64,000 bases of DNA, taken from assembly GCF_023898315.1 (NCBI RefSeq), contig NC_064616.1, positions 648,950,974 to 649,014,973 on the forward strand, written 5' to 3'. The position numbers and the translations under genes are program-made. The notes under the pieces are model-generated. The model searched no databases. It saw only the letters and a list, made by a program, of their open reading frames with translations, and was not told the origin of the DNA. This document shows, in pieces, positions 47,320 through 57,555 of this stretch. Position 1 is the stretch's first letter, and each line of letters starts with the position of its first letter. This DNA comes from Schistocerca nitens (Eukaryota > Arthropoda > Insecta > Orthoptera > Acrididae).

Positions 47320-48394
47320 CTGAAATGCAAGTACATAATTCACCAATAATGTACACGAACACATCATCCATTTAAAAAAATCATCCATTAGCAACATGAT
47401 GATAAAAGTTTCTTGAAATCAAAACTAGTACCATAAAAGGAGAAAATCTTGATAAAAATTAGTCACACAGCAGGTTAGAAGTACAATAACAGCACAGGTA
47501 ACAAATATAATTGTGTATGAAATTGACCATTCATAGTTGTAAAACAATATGTATTAACATAAATTAACAAATAAACATTTTAATTAAGAATGAAACAATG
47601 GAAACTCCAGGCAGGAACACATTCTGGTCTGAGCTACCAGAGTTGGCCATCATGTGTGGGTGAGGTGCACTTGCTTGTGTGTATGAATGGCGTGTGTATG
47701 AATGGCGTGTGTTTCTCTTTCTCTGATGAAGACTGTGGCTAAAAGGTTCTTTTATTGTGCCTGTCTGCAACTTAATGTGTCTTCTTTACGGTAAGTAGCA
47801 ATCTATCTTTTCCTACATTGTTTAATTAATAATGTCGAGAGGAGGAAGACACTGGAAGAGACAGCTGGGAGAAAGCTGGGGCAGTGAAGGGGAGAGATTT
47901 GTGGGAGGATGGGAATAAGCTGGACAGAGTAAGTGAGGTGGTTTGGCGTGCAGACTATTCCAGCTCAAGTGCCCACCCACGAGCAGCTGCGCAGGCATGG
48001 GCACAGGCGGCCAGGGGTGAGCAGGCAGTCTTACAGCTGGGCCAAGGCACACACAATCGTACTCCAGCCGAAGGCAGGAAGCCAAGGGCGGCCAAGCACA
48101 TACAGCATACGTACGACGTGTGCAATTTGGTTGTCTAGCACGTAGCCTATACTGTTTGCCCCTGCCCGCGAGTGTGCTCTGGTGTGGACACAGTGCTTTT
48201 CCCTCATAGGGCAGTGTTGGTACAGCCTGGGATAGTGAGTGGGAGAGGTTAGCCAGAGAGAGGGGGGAGATTCGGCCGAGTGAGGGGGGGACGATGTTAG
48301 GGAAAAAAATACGAGCTTACCGAGTATTGGACCAGATTTGCAACTGGATTCAGGGTTTTCCTGCAGATAGAACTTGACGTGTCGCTCTAAATGG
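47320..48394. other. Intron; GC-rich block at 47830-48390
   Basis: The first 500 bp are ordinary intron. About 47830-48390 is conspicuously GC-rich and probably a dispersed repeat, but I cannot name it. Open frames here (up to 122 codons) exist because GC-rich DNA has few stops; they show no motif. Confidence 0.45.
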
Positions 48395-49600
48395 AACAAA
48401 CTCTACAGATGTAAAGGTAATGTCCGGAGTACCCCAAGGAATTGTGACAGGACTGTTACTGTTCACAATGTATATAACAACAGTAGGCAATGAAAACCTC
48501 ATAACTGCATTTGTTATATTTTACATGAGAAGCAAAAACAGAGTCTTAAAAAATAATATACACCGATATAGAAAGTTGCTACATGTGTAAATATATAGTA
48601 CAAGCATCGTTATTGACAAATTAGGCAATTCCACATACTTTCAAATCTCTCTTTTTTTATTGGAGGTACTGGTTACTGGAATTACGAGTTTTCACAGGCA
48701 GATGGAGTTACAGGGTTTTCACAGCCTACGATCAATAAACGAGCTAGCAGAAAGCATCGGAGGCTCTTTAAGGCTGTTCACAGGTGATGTGATGTCTATA
48801 AAAAAGCAGCAACGCCAGAAGACAGTATCAATTTGCAAAATGACTTACAGAAAATTGATGAATGGTGCAGTCTCTGGCTGTTGACCCTAAACATAAATAA
48901 ATGTAACATGTTGCAAATATATAGGAAAAGGAATCTACTACTGTACAAATATACTTTTGGTGACAAACTGCTAGAAACAGTATCTACTGTAAAATATCTA
49001 GGAGTTACTATCCAGAGCGACCGTAAGTGAAATGACCACATAAAATAAATAGTACGAAAAACAGATGCCACACTGAGATTCATAGAAAGAATCTTAAGGA
49101 AATGTAACTCATCCACAAATGAAGTAGCATACAAGGCACTTACTCAACTGATTCTTGAGTATTGTTCATCAATCTGCAACCCTTACCAGCTAGAACTGAT
49201 TAAAAAATCCCATGAAAATAGCCATGTTTCATCACAGGATCGTTTAGTTGGCTTTTGAGCAGCACACAGATGCTCATCAAACTCAAGTGGCAGACACTAC
49301 AAGAGAGGTGTTTCACACCACAGAGAGGTTTCTACTATTGAAACTTTGAGAGAGTACTTTCTGGGAAAAGTCACACAACCTATTACTTCCTGCCACATAC
49401 ATCTTGTGAAATGACCTTGAACAAAATTTGAGAAATTAGAGCTAATGCAGAGGTTTACCAAAAATCATTCTTCCCATGTGCTATTCACGAATGGAACAAG
49501 GAAGGGGGGATTAATTGGTGGTACCAGAAGTACCGTCCGCCACACATCATCAGATGGCTTGCAAAATACTGATGTAGACACAGATGTTGGTGATTAGAGG
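48395..49600 (+). mobile_element. LINE (CR1/jockey-like) C-terminal fragment
   Basis: Plus-strand reverse transcriptase remnants: MSGVPQGIVTGLLLFTMYI near 48420-48478, an interruption of about 200 bp, then SLRLFTGDVM (catalytic FADD replaced by FTGD) near 48762, NLQNDLQKIDEWCSLWLLTL near 48831-48890, and KYLGVTIQSDRK near 48994-49030. The C-terminal region is RKTDATLRFIERILRKCNSS followed by LEYCSSICNPYQ. The 3' part runs to about 49575 (CACACATCATCAGATGGCTT). Disrupted and inactive. Confidence 0.85.
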
Positions 49601-49604
49601 GAGG

Positions 49605-49870
49605 AGGCTGAAGAGAGAGGCAGAGGTTGTTGGGGAGAGAGGCAGTTGCTGCGGAGAAATGCAGAGGTTGTTGGGGGGAGAGACAGGGTTGTTGGGGAAG
49701 AGACTAGCCATTGGGAAGAGAGAATGGGGTTGCTGAGGAGAGTGGGACGTTATGAGAAAATCTGTAACACAGTGAGGGGGGTTGTGAGAAAGTAAGGGTT
49801 GCTGTCAGAAAGTGATGGGTGTTGTGAGGAAGTGATGGGTGTTATGAGGCTGTGAGGGGTGTTTGTTATT
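49605..49870. repeat. Purine-rich degenerate minisatellite
   Basis: About 12 imperfect units of 18-32 bp, nearly all G, A and T with very little C on the plus strand. An earlier subtype has GGTTGTTGGGGAGAGA-like units (49620-49700) and a later one has AAGTGATGGGTGTTGTGAGG-like units (49800-49860). It directly follows the LINE 3' end. Confidence 0.8.
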
Positions 49871-50280
49871 ATTACATATGTCACACTTTCTGACCTTTTA
49901 ATAACACTACTCAATTTCAGTTTTCTTTGCCTTCAGTTGATGGATCACATATATCCCGTTAGAACGAACAAAGGATTTACACACAACTTTGAGGCCTTTC
50001 CCCCTTACCTCACACATCAATAAGATGTTCCACTTGGGACACTGTCTATTAGGTGCAGGAGGAGTCACAGGCCTATCAGGATCCTTTTCATGGGGATGTT
50101 TCACTGACTGTAAACTGTTCTAACACTGTTTGTATATAAGGAGAATATATGCTTACAATCATCCCCTTATATCAAAGAAGAATGGGCACCACATCTGCTT
50201 ATGACTTGGAAAACATCTGAGTGGAAAGAGCTGCCCCAACAGTGTTTTATGAAAGGATGTTTGGTTATTAATTTGACTTT

Positions 50281-50317
<37 letters not shown>

Positions 50318-50417
50318 GGGCCGTGTTTTCACAAAGCAGCTGACTGGATTCAATGAACAAAAGTTGGCTGTGAGTAAAGAGACACAGATATTTACCTGGA
50401 CACAGCACAATTATTAA
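49871..50417. other. Intron sequence with (AAT)n
   Basis: No gene recognised. Contains (AAT)n at 50283-50314. Confidence 0.6.
50283..50314. repeat. (AAT)n microsatellite
   Basis: About eleven AAT units. Confidence 0.95.
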
Positions 50418-51788
50418 CTACCGTATTTACTCTAATCTAAGCTGCACTGGAATCTAAGCCACACCTGAAAAATGAGACTCGAAATCAAGGAAAAAAAAAT
50501 TTCCTGAATCTAAGCCGCACCTGAAATTTGACTCGAAATTCAAAGGGAGAGAAAAGTTTTAGGCCACACCTCCAAATCGAAACAAAGTTGGTCCATTGTA
50601 ATATGAGACACAATTTAGGTCGAATGACTGACGATACAGCTACAGTAGTTTGGTTCGAGTCGTAAGCTTAGCAGTTAAGATTTACCAGGTAGCCCTTGCT
50701 ATGTGTCAGGCGCTCCGTCTGTATTTATATGGGTACCCTTCCCTTTTCACGTGCTTCATCTGGTTTCAATTGATTGCTTATTTTTCTTTGATCTGATAAG
50801 TGCCGTTCTCTATGTTATAGGTGTTTACGTCACTCTAAGCTGAAAATACATTACTGTACTGTGTCGTGCATTGTTTGTCGCATTCTGGTAATAAGTGTTT
50901 ATGACCTGTCGCCACTCGCGGCATGGCTTGCTTTTGTGCATGTTGCCGCCGCTTACAATTGGAAAAAAAAAAAAAAAAAGAGGAATCGCCTCATTAGCGA
51001 AACAATGGCAAGAGACTGCTATTTGTTGTTACTTACACTGCTGCTTTCTTTGATAATGATCAACAAGAACCAAATAATAGACTGCGTATGATAGAAGATC
51101 TTCTGAACGAGAGTTTAGCGAAACATTTTCTCCATTTGAAAATCTCTGCAGACGCCTCTTTAGTACATTACATTCTGCACAGAAATTAGTCATCGTAGAT
51201 TTAAAAATCTGTAGGATTAAAATGAGATAGAAGCAAACACAAAAGAATACATGGCAAAATGTTTATATTCATATTATTCTTATGGTGAAGAGAATAGTGC
51301 AGGTGATTCACAATTCATTAAAGTTCCTTTTAGCAATCATCTCTTCTCACAGGTAGGAAAAAATTCAGAATGCAGAGTTGGCCATATTGACAAACATCCC
51401 AAACAGTCTTGCCAGTCGGATTTTCGTAGTACTTTGAAATGCTGCTACACTCGAAGATGCACAATACAGAATTTGTATTTACTTTGTTGGATAATGTATG
51501 AAAATGCAGTGGTCGAAACTCAGGGCGGAGAAAAAAGCTCGTCTTCCATTTTTTTTTTTATTTTTTTTTTTTTTTTTTAAAGGTTTTGGCACCAGTATTT
51601 ATCTTTGTGCCTGCAAAGCATACCTGTGTAGCGCTACATGTATTCGACGGCAGAAGTTAATTGTGGCGGCACCTACCAACATTTTCCAGAACTTCCGCTT
51701 ACTTTGCACTCAATTCTAAACCGCAGGTGGTTTTTTGGACTACAAAAACCGGAAAAAAGTGCGGCTTGGATTTGAGTAAATACGGTAG
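50418..51788. mobile_element. 1.37-kb DNA element with long imperfect TIRs, non-autonomous
   Basis: Left end CTACCGTATTTACTCTAATC and the complement of the right end (GAGTAAATACGGTAG) match. Similarity continues inward through GCCGCACC-type and AAAAAACCG-type text. A subterminal unit GAATCTAAGCCGCACCTGAA is repeated near the left end (50451-50466, 50506-50527). The interior has two homopolymer runs (A at 50964-50979, T at 51551-51578) and no transposase-like frame (longest 109 codons, no motif). The superfamily is unclear; I recall similar CCGTATTTACTC termini in other animal genomes but cannot name the family. Confidence 0.75.
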
Positions 51789-52504
51789 TTGGCGATTAGA
51801 TCAAATTTGTTTCTGAAAATGTGTCTCAATGTTTTGTTTGAAGAGGGCACGGACTTTCACTCTGGCACTGGCTCTACCAGTGTACGAGAGAGACTCGGGC
51901 GCTGTCTCAAAAGCGTTGCTTGCCTTCAGAAGTGTTGTCAACTGTAGGGGCAGAATAAGAACTAGGAAAACAAGCAGGAGACTGAAATAGGTAAGAAGTT
52001 GACTCATAAGGGTGATGAATGGTGCAATCCACATTAAGCGCAACCCACCTCTCTCCCAAAACAGCAAGTGGCTGTCTTTATACAATAATTATCTTCGTTG
52101 TAATCCTAAATTAACACAATCCAACTGTGCAACTTTCTTCTCTTGCATCATCATCTCACTACTGCTACACTCTCTGCACTCATTTTCTTTGCTTTCTGTG
52201 TTATGAAAACTGGAGATCTGTCTTGTGTGTGTGGGTGTGGTTTGGGCAGTCCCACTGCAGTTTTCAGTGCATACTCATTGGCACTTTCACTGCCCATTTT
52301 AAAGAAAAGTGCTTTTATTTAGTCTGACTGAACCTATTTCCTTCTTTTTTCCTAACAGTATTTTCATTGGTAGTACACAGAAAAATAATACTACAAAAAA
52401 GCAACATAAGCAAAATGCTATTTCTTGTGACGTTCAGAATTCTTTCAGAATTATTAACAAGACAATCAATTAAAATGGGAGTTTTGTTTAATATGACAGC
52501 TCAC
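51789..52504. other. Intron sequence, nothing recognised
   Basis: The intron between the transmembrane exon and the juxtamembrane exon begins at 52504 (GTGAGC, read downward). A 94-codon minus-strand frame (51801-52085) has a hydrophobic stretch but no context or motif. Confidence 0.5.
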
Positions 52505-52613
52505 CTTCTCAGTAACACTACAGTTATGATGATTATGATGACCAAGAACACAACTACACCAACAGTTGCTCCAGCTATCAAGCGCACTTGCATATTATCA
52601 TCACCCACATATG
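52505..52613 (-). CDS. Eph: Eph exon: transmembrane helix
   Basis: A 109-bp exon between acceptor (TTTTTTTGCAG) and donor (GTGAGC). It translates to AYVGDDNMQVR followed by the 24-residue hydrophobic span LIAGATVGVVVFLVIIIIIT and VVLL, then R and a split Ser. The Ala codon is completed by the last G of the previous exon. A small GxxxG-like pattern (AGATVG) opens the helix, as in other Eph receptors, where it helps dimer packing. Length and position between the second fibronectin domain and the TYID juxtamembrane block fit the family. Confidence 0.95.
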
Positions 52614-52980
52614 CTGCAAAAAAAGCACAAAAAAAAGAATATTTAATAAATGAGGAATTAATACTTAGGAGAGCTAGAAATGTCAATTTTGGCAAACATA
52701 AACGTTTGGTATGGCAATCAGGTTATAGGTAATTTGAAAGAGAGAGAGAGAGAGAGATAGGAAATTATAATTAGGTTTCCAACAGATTTCTAACTTTTCA
52801 ATGTAGTTTCTTGTTTGATCTCAAGTAAACAAAGTATGGGAGTAACTAAATTGAAAGTGATTAAACTATGATCTACTGCAAAAGCAAACATACAGTACAG
52901 ATTTATTAAGTCTCACTTTAGTTTGTAGCTACTATTATACATACATGGAGAACATACAGCTCGTTACAACCTAAACTTAC

Positions 52981-53167
52981 CTCTTCCCATAACATGGCCA
53001 GTTGTTTTATAAATGACAGGGCTGAATTCCCCCCAGCCATGAACAGTCTTGGCTCTGACCTGAAATCCATATTCCGTCCTTTGTCGTAATCCAGTGTACG
53101 TTACTTTCTGCTCCTTCGTTAAGGTACTCGTAGCATTTGTGTCGTCATTGCGAACAAAGTAGCGCAC
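52981..53167 (-). CDS. Eph: Eph exon: second fibronectin III domain, C-terminal part
   Basis: A 187-bp exon, 62 codons plus one base, between acceptor (CAATTGTTACAG) and donor (GTAAGTTT). It starts VRYFVRNDDTNATSTLTKEQ and continues KVTYTGLRQRTEYGFQVRAK, TVHGWGEFSPVIYKTTG, HVMGR. The Y-x-FQVRA-K-T-GWGEFS pattern is the classic last strands of a fibronectin III fold and is especially close to Eph second repeats. One N-glycosylation sequon (NAT) is visible. It completes the domain started in the previous exon (phase 0 junction after EIYE). Confidence 0.95.
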
Positions 53168-53489
53168 CTGTAACAATTGACAACCTTGAAGCTATACTTC
53201 TCTCTCAAACCTTCTTTCAAGTGATCAGGGCAGAGAAATGGGTATATAACAATTTAAGCAACTTTTCCCTTACATATTCCCAGCTGTAACATAGTTTTGC
53301 ATATTTTAGAATCTTTACTTGGTATGAAACTAAATAACTAAGGACAGAACAAAGATTACAGTTTAACATGCTATCAATGATGAAGTCATTACAGATGAAG
53401 TCATACATAGGTCAGATAAGGACATATTGCAACATCAGTCTCAGTCAGGCTGTCCTACCAGCCAAGGAATATGCAGGCCAGCCATCTAC

Positions 53490-54319
53490 ATAACGTTGCT
53501 GCTGGCTGCTGTAATAATGCTACCGTGACATTTTGCAATGCAGCCTTCTACGGCCAGCAGTGGACTATACTGCTACACATTGTGGCACAATGCAGTGTTT
53601 CCACAGCTGCCTACATGATGGGAGGTTTCCTTTTGTCATAACACACCCAGCCCGACTGAGTATAAATATCCCCGACTCACCCGGTAGCAGCACTAGTGGC
53701 ACTTCCACCAGGCCTCGCATTCGAACAGCGCCTTCTGTGCTTCGGTCCTAGTTCAAATGTGTGACCTTGTTGCTAAAGCCTCATCTGGCATCAGCTAGGT
53801 GAAGCTGCTGATCTGTGATCCACCAGGTAGCCCTGACAGTTCTGGGCGCTGAACTGGATCCACCGACACAAGGCCACCCATCGGGTGCTGTTGCCTTATA
53901 CTCCGGCCGCTCTACAAGAGTCCTGGGTTCAATCTTGCTAACTCCAGCCAGCCATCTCGGGCTGCATGCAGCTTATGCTAACAGCACTGTCTAGCCACAA
54001 CTGTGGCGGAGCTGACTCCCAACTTGCATTGGCAAGAGTGGCGTCACCAACAGCTGCTCTTCAGCTACCACAGCATTAGGCTGTCACAGTGTACTCACAT
54101 CCCATCCTCTAGCCACGACCACAGCCATCAATCTCCTGTGCAGAAGTGTTGATTAATAAAGAATATTGCTGTTGAGTAAGTATTCTCAACATCCCCACTT
54201 GATGTGGCACTGGGCGTTTCTGTCCTATACCTCCTCACATGTCCCACTTTCGAGACAGGAGTGGCTGGACTGAATTCCTGGTGTCAGTGTTGCGGTCACA
54301 GGATAATTCAACCCCTACA
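53490..54319 (+). mobile_element. LTR remnant A with promoter-like and polyA-like signals
   Basis: Within the Eph intron, a GC-richer block contains GAGTATAAATATCCCC (TATA-like, 53657) and AATAAAGAATATTGC (polyadenylation-like, 54156), and ends CCCCTACA followed by GTGGTGTCACGAGAGCC, a primer-binding-site-like sequence. A second diverged copy of its right half follows (54430-54926). No internal gag-pol is present between them, so this is a set of LTR remnants. Exact left boundary uncertain. Confidence 0.6.
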
Positions 54320-54429
54320 CAGTGGTGTCACGAGAGCCGATACCTACGAGCGTCATTATGGAGCTACAATCTGCGGCATCACTTTAACGTGGTCAGTGAA
54401 AATGCAATGTTTTTCATGTGGTAAGAGTT

Positions 54430-54926
54430 AGGCAAGCAGCTGTTAATATCATGAATAGAAGGCACGGGCATTCCACTCCTGACTTTGAACTATATTCCTG
54501 AGGTGAGTCCACATGCTTGAGTGCCACCGTCTGGTGCTCCAGCTGCTCTCCGAGAGTCCTGGGTTCAACTCGAAGAATCTGCACATTTCGACAATATGCC
54601 TTGGGACACGTGCCATGTATGTCAAACCTGCTGTCAGACCATGCTTGTGGCAGAGCTGACTCCTGACTTGCATCAGCAAGAGCACCCTCACCACCAGCCT
54701 CTGTTCTACTGTCATAGAATTCCACTGCCACAGTATACTCAAGTACCGTCCACTAACCAAAGCTGGTTCCTGCAGACTTCAACCTTTTGTGTGGACGAAC
54801 TGACTAATACAGAATGTTGTTGTTGAGTATCAACTTTGTGATCTCCACAGTGTGGGAAAATCCCATTCTACAGTTTCCTGTATCCACATATGCCACTTCG
54901 TAGAAAGGAGTGACCACCCGGCAACA
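54430..54926 (+). mobile_element. LTR remnant B, diverged copy of A
   Basis: Shares an ordered series of stretches with remnant A: GAGAGTCCTGGGTTCAA, GTGGCAGAGCTGACTCC, ACTTGCATCAGCAAGAG, then TGTTGTTGAGTA and CACTTCGTAGAAAGGAGTG. It ends CCCGGCAACA before GTGGCGTCAGCG, the same primer-site position as in A. Direct orientation. Confidence 0.6.
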
Positions 54927-54984
54927 GTGGCGTCAGCGTAGTGGTCATAGCTCAACGCAACCACTAAAGGTGAGATAGGGAATC

Positions 54985-55145
54985 AGCTGTGGCCATTTAA
55001 AAGAAACCATCCCGGCTATCAACTTAAATGATTTAGGGAAATCACAGAAGATCTAAATTTGGGTAAATGGTTGTGGATCTGAATCCCATTCCTCCTGAAT
55101 GAAAGTTTAGTGTGCTAATCACTGCCCCCACTCACTTGGCTGTAG
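54985..55145 (-). mobile_element. tRNA-derived SINE, partial (family of 35482)
   Basis: Complement shows the degraded head near 55135-55075 (AGTGTGCTAATCACTGCCCC in plus text) and then ATTTAGGGAAATCAC and AAGAAACCATCCCGGC, which match the body of the 35482 SINE in reverse. 3' end truncated. Confidence 0.75.
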
Positions 55146-55583
55146 CTAAGGTGTGTGTCATCTTTATTATTATACTTCCTGGTTCAGTCTCAACTCCTTT
55201 TAAAATATGCGAGTGCACAAAATCTACATTTATTCACTAGTGCATGCATTTTTGACATTATTCTATCTGCATTTTAAGAACTATATTTAATGTTATGAAG
55301 TTTATGGTATACAAACACAAGGAAAGCTATCAGAAACTGAACTGCTACACTGGAATGAGGCTTTAATGTACAGAGAAATTTAAAGCTCATGAGCTCTCTT
55401 CCAAATTGAGATTCCTTTGGAAGAGAAGCAGCAACAACAGAACTACTACCACCACCACAACAACAATATTTTAACTGATTCACCTGTGGATTTTTAGACA
55501 AACACTGTACAGTTTAGCTTAGATAATATAACAGCAACGCAATTAGCACAGCTTTCAACCATTGCTGAGCAATAACTGATTAC

Positions 55584-55853
55584 CTCATATATTTCAACCA
55601 CATCATTCTCTGGGTCAGCACCATCATTTGTGACAGGAGGATCCCACTCTATCGTCATCCCCATATTCTGTACGTTGGTGGCTCTGACATTTTGTACTGA
55701 AGACTGCACTGAGGCTTCTGTTGTAACAGCAATTTCTACATACTCATTACTTCCTGCCAGTTCGGAAACACCATTTTCAGCATAAACTTTGAAATGATAT
55801 GTTGTTACAGGATTCAGTCCACTGATTGTTATTTTTGTGTCATTAAACACATC
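55584..55853 (-). CDS. Eph: Eph exon: end of FN3 domain 1 and start of FN3 domain 2
   Basis: A 270-bp exon, exactly 90 codons, between acceptor (TATTTTGGCAG) and donor (GTAATC, slightly weak). It encodes DVFNDTKITISGLNPVTTYH, FKVYAENGVSELAG, an EIAVTTEA linker, then SVQNVRATNVQNMGMTIEWD, PPVTNDGADPENDVVEIYE. The TYHFKVYAENGVSE block is the F-G strand region of the first fibronectin repeat; the ITIEW-type strand with PP opens the second. Both flanking junctions are phase 0. Eph receptors have exactly two such repeats; they support ligand-induced clustering on the cell surface. Confidence 0.95.
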
Positions 55854-55997
55854 CTGCCAAAATAAAATGAAATCAGTAAATAAGTAGTAAAAGTTAAATG
55901 TAGCAACACACTGATGAATTCATAAGTTGTTTCAAAATTGCTATACAGCAATGGTTCCATGTTCTGCTGTCATGAAAGAATGTAAAGTAATACTTAC

Positions 55998-56158
55998 AGT
56001 ATTTGGAATGTAAGCGACTCCAGGAACACAAACATCACAGTCCACTCTGTAAACAATGTCATCCCTCCCGCCTTGAAAGCTTGGCACATGCCATGATAAC
56101 ATGACAGTTGACTGGTCGACAAAATTAATTGTTACATTTCTTGGAGGTGATGGAGGTT
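55998..56158 (-). CDS. Eph: Eph exon: start of first fibronectin III domain
   Basis: A 161-bp exon, two bases plus 53 codons, between acceptor (TTGCACATTTCAG) and donor (GTAAGTAT). It encodes PPSPPRNVTINFVDQSTVML, SWHVPSFQGGRDDIVYRVDC, DVCVPGVAYIPNT. The PPSxPRNV opening and the GGRDDIxYRV-C-x-C stretch with two cysteines are characteristic of the first fibronectin repeat in Eph receptors. The first codon is split with an upstream exon I could not find; the Cys-rich/EGF-like and ligand-binding exons must lie above 56158, probably beyond the window. A mariner-like element starts only 79 bp upstream of the acceptor. Confidence 0.95.
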
Positions 56159-56236
56159 CTGAAATGTGCAACAAACAAAAATGTGGAACTAAGAATGAAA
56201 TTTATTTATTTATTACATTATTATCTGTTACCTTTA

Positions 56237-57170
56237 TGCAGGGTAATTCAAAAAGAAAGGGCAGATTTCAATTATTTACAAGTATTCCGGACAAACTATA
56301 AAAGGAATTACAGACAAACTATAAGTGTTGTAACCGCGACCGTTCTGGTCGTGGGGTGGCCAAGAAAGTGCGACGGGATCAAACAGAGAGCGGCCCGCAA
56401 ACAAACAAATGAACAGAAAGGACGAACACGAAACAACGACAGACGAGAGAGATCTTATGACGACAACATGCAAGAAGCAACGGAGTGACAGAGACAACCA
56501 AACGAATCCAAGACGTCCACTAGTAATGAAAACAAAGAACGGTCAACACGCTGTCTGTTGTCGAGGCGATATGTCAAGACTCACGCAACGATAAGACTCG
56601 CTGGCTGAGCGAGAGACAGGCGCTTAAATACTCTATTGAGGGTGCCGCTATTGGCCGCTGGAACCATGTGTTCCACTGTGGCGCCCTCACACTAAATGCG
56701 GGCCAGGAGGCGTGCGCCGCCACAGCTTACAGCGCGATGGTGCAGAGACCTCTAGGGGTCTTCGATGTCCATGACGTCCGGCAGGGATTCGAATTCCGCC
56801 GCGTGTGGTACCAGAATAAGAAATAGAAACACATTGTGCATGTCACTAGACAGAGGAAGGTTCAAAGCTTTCGCACACCTGTGCTGTTGTTTTCTTGTAC
56901 CAACATGGCGACTATACCACGAGATAAATCATTTTATGTGTTGGAATTTGTGTGAAGCCAATCCATTGTTCAAGTGCAACATGCATTACTCTGTTGATTC
57001 AGCAAGAAGCCACCATTCCACAACCAGGTTTGTGGCCAGTATAAAAAATTCTTGGAAGTTGGTTATATATGCAAAGGCACAGGTCAGCCATGCATGTCTG
57101 ATGAAAATGTTGAGCATATCCAAGATATTTTTGGCATGCCAGGTCGACAGACCTTACATCTTGCCTTTTT
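56237..57170 (+). mobile_element. Mariner-like element, 5' part, split by a solo-LTR-like insert
   Basis: A terminal-repeat-like start (GGGTAATTCAAAAAGAAAGG at 56241) is followed, after the insert at 56326-56815, by the N-terminal part of a mariner-like transposase on the plus strand. This includes MATIPRDKSFYVLEFV near 56905, QVCGQYKKFLEVGYICKG across a frame change near 57027-57076, and MSDENVEHIQDIFGMPGRQT near 57094-57150. This is the HTH/paired DNA-binding region. The catalytic domain is missing. Right end not found. Confidence 0.7.
56326..56815. mobile_element. 490-bp solo-LTR-like insertion with 5-bp duplication
   Basis: Inserted in the mariner-like element between two copies of ATAAG (56321-56325 and 56816-56820). 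It starts TGTTGTAACCGCGACC and ends GTGTGGTACCAGA. It is much richer in CpG and G+C than the surrounding DNA. A 5-bp duplication fits LTR-retrotransposon integrase. The start TGT is usual, but the end is not the usual CA, so the class is provisional. No protein motif. Confidence 0.6.
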
Positions 57171-57553
57171 TTAACATAAAAGACAGTCTTGGTCCCACTT
57201 ATAGCGGCTACTCTTGACAACTTGAACTGTTGAAGCTGTTGATTCAATTAACAGGGACCTGTTGATCCACGTGGGGAATGAAATGGACAACCATTTTTAT
57301 GTTTCACAAGCAGCATATGTGCTCATGTTGAGTGTATGGTATACAATCTGTATGAACAAAACATGCTGATGGAGAGGGTGCTCCAATTGTGAACAAACTC
57401 TCTGAATTTGTGCGTTCAGTAGGAAACTCGATTACAGCCCACTGTTTCTCATGCACCGACAAAGTTATATTACATACTGCCATTATACATGCGTCAGTAA
57501 CACAGAAATTGCAGCAAAATACATAATTTACATCATAACAACCAACAAATCGA
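57171..57553. other. Unassigned sequence between two mariner-like elements
   Basis: Contains frames of under 90 codons and no motif I recognise. May be the degraded remainder of the upstream mariner-like element. Confidence 0.4.
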
Positions 57554-57555
57554 TA

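Larger units (their letters stand above)
13290..56158 (-). other. Eph: Eph receptor tyrosine kinase gene, internal part (gene span)
   Basis: Span of the six exons that can be joined on the minus strand, encoding about 304 residues: fibronectin III domain 1, fibronectin III domain 2, one transmembrane helix and the juxtamembrane segment. Intron phases chain correctly (0, 0, 1, 2, 1, then 1 into the next unseen exon) and every intron starts GT and ends AG. Eph receptors bind membrane-anchored ephrins at cell contacts and signal in axon guidance and tissue boundaries. Ligand-binding, Cys-rich, kinase, SAM and C-terminal parts are not seen in the window, so the gene is cut at both ends. Insects usually carry one Eph gene; assignment to it is from domain order and juxtamembrane motifs. 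Confidence 0.92.

Noticed and set aside
48031..48399. 122-codon minus-strand open frame in GC-rich DNA
   Set aside because: No motif or splice context; GC-rich sequence is poor in stop codons, and three frames are open at once.
51801..52085. 94-codon minus-strand frame with a hydrophobic stretch as an alternative Eph transmembrane exon
   Set aside because: No splice sites in the right phase around it and no similarity to the family; the transmembrane exon at 52505-52613 fits fully.
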